From Phellopilus nigrolimitatus (lineage: Eukaryota > Basidiomycota > Agaricomycetes > Hymenochaetales > Hymenochaetaceae), in NCBI GenBank assembly GCA_021029095.1, contig JAJOHG010000113.1:23006-87005 (forward strand): DNA of 64,000 bases. The letters run 5' to 3'. Shown here one piece after another: positions 44,164 through 54,336 of the stretch. Position numbers and translations under genes: made by a program. Position 1 is the stretch's first letter. Each line of letters opens with the position of its first letter. The notes under the pieces were generated by a model, which was not told the origin of the DNA, did not search any database, and saw nothing but the letters and a program-made list of their open reading frames with translations.

Positions 44164-45851
44164 TCAGGCAGAACCTGAGCGTATGCTCGTTTTATGGCTG
44201 GAGCACATCGGTAAACTGTAAAGTTTTTCAATGTCTCGCGCAAATCCAGAGAATAACAAGCTGTACATGCCAGGGTCGTCCAGATATTCATCCTCCGCAT
44301 AGTTGTACGGACGTTTTATTCGATCTGGGACAGAAATAGGGAATGCAGGCCTGAGCGGTGATCCACCGCTCTCCAAAATCCTATTCTGCAGTAAGGCAAT
44401 GCGAATCATATCCTCTTGGCGATCCTTTTCCGTCTCATACTTGGGCAGCATAAGGGCTGTGCTGTCGTCAAGACTTAACTCCGTTTCCTTCTGCTTGTCT
44501 GACTTCTGTTTTGCGACTCTTCCTCTGGAAGCTTCCCTACCGCGCCGCGGCGTCCTCTCCGGGGTTCGGGGCTCTTCTTGTGCATGAGCATCCGGAAACC
44601 GGCTGTCCGACGAGCCCTGCGCTGGGGGAGCTAGCACCGGGTTAGGAGCGTCATAAATCGCTCGCGTCGTTCTTGGAGTCGGGGAACTGGCTAGGTCTGG
44701 ACTAGACGAGCGTTCTTCGTTCGTCAATTCTGTCGGGTTCTGCTGCACGTAACCATAAGCCTGACTAGAGGAAGCATGGTGCGTTTCCACTGCTCGAATG
44801 AACCGGTACTCAGAGGACCTATGGTATGCGGGGCTGCTCTGAGCTATTGGAAGCTGTGGAGGTATACTTCGCTGTCGGAGCGCTTGATCATACGCACTAG
44901 GCGAGTCCGAGTATTGGATCAAATCGTAAGTCGGTCTGGGAGGGAAGGATTCATCTTCTGTGTTGTTAGTGATCTCAAGGTCCGAGAAGTCGTTCTGGGA
45001 ATAATCATGAAGGACCTGTGGCGATGATGGACCTGCCAAGAGCGCCTGACGAACGCGGGCTGCACCAGCGTTATCGACTTCATCATTGTTGAATGTTTGG
45101 GGCGGTTGAAAGAAGCCCGTCTCCGACTTCACACTGGTATGGTCGTCAGCGTCGTTTTGGTGGAGCCCAACCTCGTGCGGCCGCCGAGATGACGGGCGGA
45201 ATGTGTGGCTTTTTTGAAGCCGCTTGTCTACTTGGGTGTCCACAGACGACACACCGGATTCCACAGAAGAGCGTGTTACCGATCCTTTGTTGGGTATGCG
45301 CTTGTATATGCGTGGAGTTTCTTCGACTTGTACTCCTTGAAGGATAGAGGTTGTTAAAGACCGTCAAATGAAAGAGAAAGACATACTAATAAGCTCTTCA
45401 ACCTCTTCGCACTCGACGTCAGACTCAATATCCTCGGTCTTGCGCTTCTTCACAGGGCCCAAAGTCGCATCCTCCTCATCCTCATATTCGAGATCGTCGT
45501 ATTCAGCAAGCGGAGGGTCGTTTGCAATCTCGATGTCCCCCTCGCTAGTAACGTCGTCGGAGAAAAAAATCACTATATTCATACCTGCGGAATAGCAAAG
45601 CATGCATTGTGGTCAAATACTGTATAAAAAATACTACGGGAGAACGCATACCAGATTTGAGCATGTTTCTGCGTGGACCGCCCGGTGAACTCGTAATGTT
45701 TCCCGAGTGGACGGGCCATTGAGTCGTGAGATTCTGGAATAGACTCCAGACGTTGCTCTGAGACAAATCTACGGATCTCCTCGTAAGCTCGCATTTGCGA
45801 CACTTCGGCCTCAGCCCCAGTGTTGTAAGCCACATTCAGGCTATTGGCCAT
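44164..45851 (-). CDS. Acidic/Ser-Pro-rich nuclear protein, family member 6 (no clear SAP)
   Basis: Exon 1 starts MANSLNVAYNTGAEAEVSQM and runs to about 45650. The acidic exon reads SDDVTSEGDIEIAND, then YDDLEYEDEEDATLG and VKKRKTEDIESDVECEEVEE, and ends at GTATGT near 45386. It joins VQVEETPRIYKRIPNKGSV and a long Ser/Pro/Gln-rich, probably disordered last exon with RTPERTPRRGREASRGRVAK (basic) and LMLPKYETEKDRQEDMIRIA (possible short helix), stopping at 44164. About 520 residues. It lacks the SAP pattern, but the acidic exon, basic joining block and upstream motif tie it to the family. The join from exon 1 to exon 2 is out of frame as it stands, at a run of seven T (45562-45568): one T fewer would restore it. 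So either another splice site is used, or there is a frameshift. Confidence 0.55.
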
Positions 45852-45960
45852 GGCGGGCTCTGAGATGTTAGTAAGGATAGTAGTTGAAGGAAGGGAGAGA
45901 TCTCTCGTTGTTCAACCCTGTGGGAGTCCGGGTCACTCGCTAGTCGGCATGGCTTTGGAG

Positions 45961-45982
45961 TTCATTGTGTTCATTGTGCAAG
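45961..45982 (-). promoter_or_regulatory. Shared upstream motif of the SAP-like family (member 6)
   Basis: TTCATTGTGTTCATTGTGCA then AG on the + strand, about 110-130 bases before the ATG at 45851 in gene sense. It is followed outward by GACGCGTTATTTGTCTCTAT, matching GACGCGTTATTTGTATCTAT before the gene at 32355. Confidence 0.55.
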
Positions 45983-45999
45983 TTCGGCAATTGGCTGCG

Positions 46000-48180
46000 T
46001 CCGATGTGGCTGCTGAGACGCGTTATTTGTCTCTATTGATATTTCGTTCATACAGTTTCGCGTGAGTTTGGCGATAGACAAGACTTTTGCAGCGTTTGCT
46101 TATCCCTTGCGTATCCGAAAAAGAGACTGAAACACAGACATCGATTGAATCAGAGATAATCCAAACGTGATCACTGGGATGCTAAAATGTGGCTTGCACT
46201 AAGCTTACAGTTTGTCTGGATTTACTGAACGCTGGAGTACCGGCTCAACATTCGTGCCGTATTATCCTGACACCACAGGGCTCGCCAGTACAGCTCAATA
46301 ATTTCGGTACTCACCAAGACCGTCGCGTCGCACTAGGCCAACAATAATAAACAGTTTTTAATCGTGAGTGTCTTGTAAGCGATCAACGTGCAAGTCGATC
46401 TTCCTTGGAAATTCGCTTTCTCTGCATCACTATTAAAACTAATTTGGAGTATTTCCGACTAATATTGGCGCTGGCTCACCTGCTCTTGTCTCTCGTTGGC
46501 CGAGTCCTGCTAAGATCTCAGTCACTCACACAGCAAACATGTACTTGTCCTCGATGGTGCAGTGTTCGCCGTGCGTTATTTCCGTTCACGACAATGTACG
46601 ATGTATTTGTCGTCGTAGGCTGCCTTGCATGTGCTGTTTTCTGGCACGCATTAGTGAGAAAATCAATTGGCGACCGGATGTTGTGGTCTTCCTATCCGTC
46701 GACAACCGAAGGCCAGTCGTTGAGATCTAAATAAAGTTCCGCCATTCGAGTCGAGCCTGGAATCCATGAACCGAAAGCCTACGATGAAGATAGACTCCAC
46801 CAAATAAGTGGGTGGTTTGGCTTCGGAGGGGATTGACCAACTGCAAAGTTGTGATTTGGATCTCTGGATCCAGATTTCGCAGAAATCATTCAAGTCATCG
46901 GAAACACCGGATTTCCTCCGGTACTTTCAGCTGCCATCCCGTGATATCAATGGACTCGAGCGATTCGGTGTTATACTCCAGAATTCTTTATCTTGTGGGG
47001 GAGAATGGCCATCTTCGCTCGTCCCATTAGCCGTGTAGAGTACATGCATATATCCTAGATTCTACCAGAGAGGTTAACTCGCTTCTACGGAAAGGACCTG
47101 TAAGTGACTTCTACCGCAGCTTTTTTCAGAAGAAGAGAACCGCTATACGTACCCATAACCCGTCTCCCAGAAAAAACGGCGTAGCTTCGGTAAGTATGAC
47201 ATGTAGAACAGGCTTTATCCCAGCAATGATCTAGGCGCCCTTCAAGGCGATTGCTAGAGCCCATAAGGACCGTGTCTTCGAAGTCCGGGTGAGCTCATCG
47301 ACTGCGGAATCACCAGATCCTATGACACAGTTAGAAGAAAGAACTGAAAGACCTAAGTCTTCCCCAGATTCCGCAATCATGGTTTTCTACAGGATATCGA
47401 TCTGGTCAGCCTGCTCTGCTTATTTTCTCCCGTGTATGATGAGCGCGTGAACGGTGGAGGCGGGGAGCACATCCACGATATGGGACCCACTGCCTGTAGA
47501 ACGAAGTCGATAAAAGTTGCTACGATAAATGGGCATTGCCAATGGCCTGCATCAAATGTCTTCGAAGAGATAGCTAGGGTGATCGAAGCGGCGAGACGCT
47601 CACAGTCTTTATAGATTAATACAAAAAGGACGCATTGGAAAAATACCGGCCGTTCGGTACCGGCTCGTTCGACGATCTAGAATGAGTATGTCGTGGTTTT
47701 TGCTGCCAGGGAAAATAAATGATGATCAGAAAAGAAGATAACCTCTTCTGTATGTCTGGCATGTACTGACTTAAGTCACTTTCAAGCTAGTCTATTGCGA
47801 GACCATTTTGCTTGTCTGAGAATTTTAGGGCGTCCTCCAGGTCAACTGACGCAATATATTATATATGAGCTTGACTCGGAGACGCGTGATCTTGTCTCCT
47901 TGTGTATCGACTTCAACGCTGCTTCTGCTGTAAATATGCAACAAATCCAACGCTATTGTTCGACTAGAATATCAAAATCGCCTGGCAACCACCGCCCGGT
48001 TCCAATGTACAATTGGAAGTCCCTCGAATTCTAAGATTGCGTCTCAGACCGAGCATCGGCCAATAAGTTCTAGCATAACGCGTCCACGGTCCGTTCGATG
48101 GGCACTGGCACTGCCATCGAAACAGATAAAAAGAAGCAGAGCTCAGACGAGATCCGGATCGCTTAGAGACCAACCACGAA
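46000..48180. other. 2 kb stretch without a supported gene
   Basis: Only short unrelated open frames. A 109-codon + frame at 46405-46734 contains a hydrophobic stretch (VFVVVGCLACAVFWHALV) but has no homologue and poor codon use. Marks the border between the repeat-rich left part and the conserved right part. Confidence 0.45.
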
Positions 48181-48185
48181 CTGCG

Positions 48186-50964
48186 ATGTCCGCGTTCTCC
48201 CTCCTCGCTGTCGTGTTGTGCGCGCTCCTGGCGCGTGCACAAACACCGCCCAGCACTTTCCCGCACGTCTATCCGGGCCAGCCCAGCGGTGACCTTAGCC
48301 CGGAATGGCAGAACTGTACGTCGCGACCGCTCGTAACTGTAGAATCTAAAATGACTTCGTCGGAATGCCAGACTTTCAAGTGAACGACAGCCTTCCGAAC
48401 GTCACCTTCCCGCTCACGCGTAGCTTTGCTGGGAGCATTCCTGTCAACCGCGCGGATCACCCGAACGACACGCTTTTTTTCTGGGCTTTTGAGAAGGAGA
48501 ATGGGTCTCTGACGACGGATGGTATTACGGATCCATGGGTTGTCTGGTTACAGGGAGGGTGCGTGTACTTGTTCTTCATGATTGGAAAAGAGATGCTGAC
48601 CGACAGAAATGCTACCCAGGCCGGGCTCGTCTAGCATGGCCGGTCTGGTTCTCGAGGTACGCTTGTCAATTCTAAAAGGCTCGGTATCGTCTGAAAAATC
48701 CCGAGATAGAATGGACCTATACGTATGCAGGACGATCTGTCCATGAAAGCAAATAATTATAGCTGGAGCAAACTCGTAGATCAATTCTGGGTCGACAACC
48801 CCGTTGGTAGGCGTATTTTCATTCCTATGGGTTGTCTTCCTAATATATAAATGCGATTCTAGGTGTCGGCTTCGCAACGGCAGACAGCACAGGCTATGGT
48901 AAAATTTATGCTGCGCTATTTCTATGATCAAGTTTAACAATTTCATCTCTACCTAGTCTTCGACGATGACCAAATGGGCACTGACTTTGTGGGTTCCATT
49001 AGTATATGTTATGAGAAAACACTAATTTTATATTCTCAAATGGCCAGATCCAATTCCTTATAAATCTCGTCAAGGTTTTTCCCGGATTAGCGTCTCGTCC
49101 GCTCTACATCGCGGGAGAGAGCTATGGCGGTCGGTGGATCGTACGCGCTTTCCCCCTTTCCTCATCCATATAAGACCTAAGACTCTTTTCTTCGGACAAA
49201 AACTCAGCCATACGTCGCAAAGGCTATCTTTCAGACACCGAACCCGCCTGTCAAGCTCGCGAAGATCGTTATTGGCGACGGAACGGTCGGCGAGTTCCCG
49301 GTGACGCAGGACCTGCCTACCGTCTCGATTATAGAGACGTACCCGCAAGTCATCGATTACGACACGGACGTACTCCAGTACTTCCGCGAGCAGTGAGTTA
49401 CGATGTTGTTTTGTCTGTAATTTATTTTTGACGATCCTTTACTGGTAAAAGGGAACACCTGTGTGGATATGACCTCAACCTGACGTACCCGCAGACCGGC
49501 GGGTTCTTCCCGACTTTGAAACATGTCTCTGCTGCGGATTCAAACAGCCCGTATTCCTTCTCCGGTGCTGCGCCAACTGCACAGCGCAACCTACGCTCGT
49601 CTTCAGCACGCTCTTCTGCGATGAAGAAGCGTTCCATCGTGGAGTACGCGCGACGCACCGCCGGCATGAAGAGGCGGTCTGATGCTATTTTGACAAAGCG
49701 GGAGATCGTGCGCGAGGTTCGAAGACAAGTATGGAAGCGTGACTTATCACTGCGCGCGAACGGCACGATCGACCCGTGGTATGCGTGTTTCCTCCAAGAC
49801 GAGTTGTATGACTATATGGTCAACTATACTTTGCCATGGAGTGAGCTTTCCTTTTTAGTTCTTCGTTTCGTGTGGCACATCTGACATGTTTTGCACGAAG
49901 GTCTGAGCCCAAACAGCTTAGATGTATATGACATCCCAGACGGATTGGAGGTGAAGCCTGCTACGTCGCCAGGCTCCACTTTGCCTCCAGTATTCTTCCA
50001 AGGTCGATCCAAGTTGTTATCTTGCCAGTATCCTGGCTGACAGGCCGATGCAGATAATCAGACCGTTGCTACGCTGCACGCACCGACGAGTGTGTCCTGG
50101 GTCGAAAGCGCACAGTATCCATTCAATGGCTCTTACAGTCTGGGTGACACTAGTGAGTGCCTGAGGTTTCGTGTATAGCATGTTTATTGTTGATGATATC
50201 GTTATGCAGGTCCGGAGTACGCCATGTATTTCTCCGAGCGTGCGTTATTTGGTTACTAATCTACTTTATAGCCCTCAGGTGTTTCTGAACGACTTAGCTG
50301 CAAACGCCTCTGCCAAAGGCGTCAGTATCGTTTTTTACTCCGGCAACGATGACTCTCTCCTTGCGCACCGGGGTACCGAAGGTTCGTCGCTGCATTTTCC
50401 TAGTTCTTTGATTTTGACTCACTCCGATCTCTAATCCATGCAGTCACCATCCAAAACACCACGTTCGGCGGTATCCAAGGCTTCTCGCGGAAGCCTGCTA
50501 CTCCATGGTTCGATGATGACGGAACGTTCGCGGGGATTGTACACCAAGAACGCAACTGGACATATGTGCTCTTCGAAGGCGCATCACACCTCGTTCCGCA
50601 GAAGAAGCCCGCCGCGGCGTTCGTGTTCCTCCGCGAGTTCTTACTCGGAAACAACCAAACGGGGCTCGTCGTAAACGCCTCTGGCTCCTCGGGCGAGGAG
50701 GTCGTAGGAGGCGAGGTCTCGAGCCTCGCGGGCGATTTCATCCCGGGCCAAAGCGAGATCTTCGCGGGGAGCATTGTGACGACGGCCACGATCACGTACC
50801 CGTCTGCAACTGTGACCGCGTGGAACAAATTCGTCTCGAATCTTGTCGTCGCCGACGCAAAGGCCGCAACATCGACGGGAAGCGCCGCTGTGCCGAGATT
50901 GTCGGGTCGTGGGATTGGAGTCGCTGCGCTGGTCTTCATGGGTTTGGCTGTGTGCTTGTCATGA
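48186..50964 (+). CDS. Secreted serine carboxypeptidase (S10), possibly GPI-anchored
   Basis: Signal peptide MSAFSLLAVVLCALLARAQ. The S10 core follows over about ten exons: NRADHPNDTLFFWAFEKENG, WVVWLQGGPGSSSMAGL (oxyanion loop), FPGLASRPLYIAGESYGGRW (nucleophile Ser), IVIGDGTVGEFPVTQDLPTV, YPQVIDYDTDVLQYF, then SIVFYSGNDDSLLAHRGTE (Asp) and YVLFEGASHLVPQKKPAAAF (His). The triad is complete. Between EHLCGYDLNLTYPQ and NGTIDPWYACF lies a basic segment with several dibasic pairs (KKRS, KRRS, TKRE, WKRD), which may be a cleaved linker. The C-terminus ends in a Thr/Ser/Ala-rich stretch and a hydrophobic tail (GVAALVFMGLAVCLS), which fits GPI anchoring. Stop 50962-50964. Role: extracellular removal of C-terminal residues in nutrition or wall turnover. 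Confidence 0.92.
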
Positions 50965-51828
50965 AGAGCATGACGACCACTTTGGGATAGGATGGAATGG
51001 GTATGATGAAATAGCGAATGAATGGTACGATCTCAGAAAAGGGCTCATGGATTCTTGTATTGTGGATATATGTATCTATCTAAACGTGTTATTAATATAT
51101 CTATAATGTAGATGATGCTTCGTATTTATACAAGGACACTCCAAGTGATGATTAACATTATGATTACTTTTTGTCAGAGGGCTGGAAGACAATGATCTAG
51201 CCGAATTCTCCTCAAACTCGCCCATGTTTCCCAGTTCGTGAATGCACATTCACTCATCGTAAGTAAATTAAGTGGATTTATCCCGAGCGCATCACTAATT
51301 CTCATCAGTCAAGACCAAAGAAGCTCGCGATGAGATCCTCTGATAACCCATGCATCCACTGGGCATTAGACTTGATTTAATCGCCAATAGAACCGGAAGC
51401 TTCAACGAAGGGTTTAGGAAAATTAAGCAGATAAAGCTCATGAAGATATGTATATTCATGCATGCCCAAAAACTTATCTATGTCCAACCGCATGCTTATT
51501 TTCTGGAAGAGACGCAAGATTCGTAGAGAAGGGGACATAAAGTCTGGTTAAAAAAGTACCAGGGAAGTAATCGAAATCAGGAGCAGTGATATCCTGAGCC
51601 GTTAGAAGCTGTAGTCATGTAGTCGGGTTTGCAAGTTGACAGAAACGAATATCTTTTTCCCCCGTGAAAGTGGTGATTTCCACCGATGCGGTAGCCGAAT
51701 CGTAAGTCACGACCAGCTCTTCTCTACACAATTGCTATGGCGACCACAGCACGGCCTGTGCAAATGCCGCCACTTGTCTTCGAGACAAACCTCCAACCCA
51801 GGCCTTCTTTTCCTCGTACAAAATAACA
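50965..51828. other. Intergenic, between convergent genes
   Basis: 3' flanks of the carboxypeptidase (+) and the oligoribonuclease (-). No coding signal. Confidence 0.55.
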
Positions 51829-53391
51829 TCATTTCTTCGTATCGAAAGATGTAGATGAAGGTGCGTCAGCCTTCGGTCGCACGAAGATGTTCTCGCGGTA
51901 CCATTGGAGTTCTGTTCGGCCGTCGAGAACACAGCATACAGACGTGCGCGATGCCAAGAGAAAGTGTCGCGTATCGGTGACCATGATAAACGAAAAAAAG
52001 GGCGAAGAAAAAGAAAGGCGTAAGAAATGGAAATGATGCTTTTTCATAGTGACAACGGACCTCGAATAGAACCGTGAATGTCGTCGAGTGCCCTGTATGT
52101 CGAAGTAATTTACCACGTGCACATATTTGGGTGATACAATCAACAGTCTCTAACCTATGCGCAACGTTCTCTGCAACAGTTCTGGGCGCCATTTTTTCAG
52201 GATACCAACGGCGACACAATTCCTAGAAAAAAATAGATGCTTCTCGTCAGCCGTGAGGTTTACAAGGAAGTTTTTTACTCACCTTTATGCTCGAAACATC
52301 TTCGTGATAAAAATATTGTTAAATAGTCCGCTTTTTATGTCTATACGAGCATTTATGCCTCACCAACGATTCTGAGAGAAAAGAAAGAAAGAAAGAAAAG
52401 CCCGTGTCAATATAGCACCTTAAGCGTTTCCTTTTCCAGAGAGAACGGAGAAATGAGGGGAAATCGAGTTAGCAAGAAGGACTAACCGATAGTGAAGGTG
52501 CTCGACGAGGCTAGGCATGTATTCTGCAAGGAATGTTTTGTCGACATGCACGGAGTTTCCTGCAAGGACGCCTGTCATCTTCTCTGGTATGTGCTGCTTG
52601 ACATAATTAAGAACGGCTGATTCGACAGAGAAGAGGGTATGCGGGGACGATAAACAGGCTTGCGTGAGACCCGACTGCGGAAGTACAGTACAAGAGTTCG
52701 TGATGGGAAAATCATCAGAACCATTTGAGATCGCGCGGAAAATACGAAAGCAAAGATTAAGTAGACACAATTTGTATCCTGTAACAAAAAGAGTAGCTCT
52801 AGGGTAACTTACAGATCCGTGTTGCGTAGTGCACCAATCATCCATCCTTCGTAAGGTGGAAGTGCGGCCGGTCCTGTCAGATTTTCTCACGCGGCAAATA
52901 AGCTAGCAATTCTACCTGTCAAGTTCTTCTTCGTTAACTTTAATAACGAATTGTATCCCGTCGTCGACAAGACCCAGACTTCCATCCGTTATCAGCACCT
53001 AAAATCAAAGGAAGTAAAATGTGTGACAAGGTTGGAGGTGAACATAACGTACCGCGATTTCCATTATTTTGTCTACTTTCGGGTTGAGCCCTGTCATCTC
53101 CAGGTCGATCCATACTAGTGGGCCTGAGCCAGCATCAAGTACCTGAGACGATGGATGTGCATCGGCCGACCACCTAGTTCGGGAACTTCGTGCACCGGGC
53201 GAGCTGAAGGTCGTGGGTGTAAGGTTCGTTGTTGATGCTGATGACATTCGTGAGATGATTGAGCAAGACCGCAGATCAGCGGAGGGCCGGAAGGAAGAGA
53301 TAGCGCAATAAGCGGTCTTCCTGGGCAAGAACAGATCTCTCGATTTTATCGAGTGAGCTCTGTAGAACATGTGTTGTAAAGTCACGGACAA
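51829..53391 (-). CDS. REX2: Oligoribonuclease, DEDDh 3'-5' exonuclease (Rex2-like)
   Basis: Starts MSVTLQHMFYRAHSIKSRDL at 53391. The basic, Ser-rich first 65 residues look like a mitochondrial presequence. Joined exons give PLVWIDLEMTGLNPKVDKIM (Exo I, D-x-E), VLITDGSLGLVDDGIQFVIK, the MDDWCTTQHG block, FSVESAVLNYVKQHIPEKMT, VLAGNSVHVDKTFLAEYMPS (Exo II), [20 protein letters not shown] and HRALDDIHGSI (Exo III, H-x4-D), followed by ELQWYRENIFVRP. All DEDDh residues are present, length is normal (about 250), and splice borders are clean. The stop is at 51829. It degrades the short RNA remnants left by other nucleases, in mitochondria and possibly the cytosol. Confidence 0.92.
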
Positions 53392-54336
53392 TTTCGATCG
53401 TGGACCTGCCGGTTAAGGCAGCTGACCTTCCTTACCCGGTTATAGCACGCTCTGGCTTCTTTGTAAATCTAATTTTTCTTTATAAAGATCCATATTACTA
53501 ATCACAGCTCAAAAGCCTAAAACTTTTTCTTCAACTCGAGATTCCAAAAGCATGTGAAATAGTCATTTTTCCATCGATTTTCCGCTGCACGGTATCTGAG
53601 AACACAGGAGAAACCGGCGTGAGCACATGACGATTATCAGTTAACAGAGATCAGTCTCGGTCAGATGAGAAGCTATGAGAAAAGTAAAGGAAGAGAATCA
53701 CCGGGGTAATTAAGCACATGGGCTTCGTCTGAGGACATATGGTATCGTCACGCAAGAGAATGTCAAGTGCGATTGAATACAATGATATAGAAGGGCACAG
53801 AATTAGCTAACTATTTGGAGAGAGAACGATTGCGCAAAATAAACGGCTCGTCATCGGAGAAGTGCAAGGGTCTCTCGGACAGCTGCATGGAGATTTTTCT
53901 AAATCGTCGGAATAACAGCCATCAAGATGTTCTGGTGACGAAAAGTGGCGGAATACATTCCGAAAAGTCCTTTTAAAGATACGCGAATTGGTGTACAAGA
54001 AGTTGTTCGAGTTATATCGCGAAGCAAGCCTCATATTTGCGAGAAAAGAAAGAAATGCAGGGAAAGAGGTGAGTGAAAATAATTATCCAGGATGAATTAA
54101 GTTAGAATCTCCGGACTCGGAAATCGCGTCGCACGCACTGTGCTACCGTCTACACACGACAAATTTGAAGGGAAGGGAGGATAAAGAGAGAAGGACCGTT
54201 AGGGAAATAAGTTTACTGCTCCGGAAACATTTACTTGCTCCGGTAAAATAGATGGTGTTGCTCTTCTCATCAGGGCTACTTAATTGCACATCAGAATAAA
54301 ACCGTGAAAAACGTGATTTGAAATTGCGAGCTAAAC
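53392..54336. other. Intergenic stretch
   Basis: Between the 5' end of the oligoribonuclease gene and the 3' end of the TmpA-like gene, both on the minus strand. A 75-codon minus-strand frame (54034-53807) has no family features. No promoter element can be named. Confidence 0.45.
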
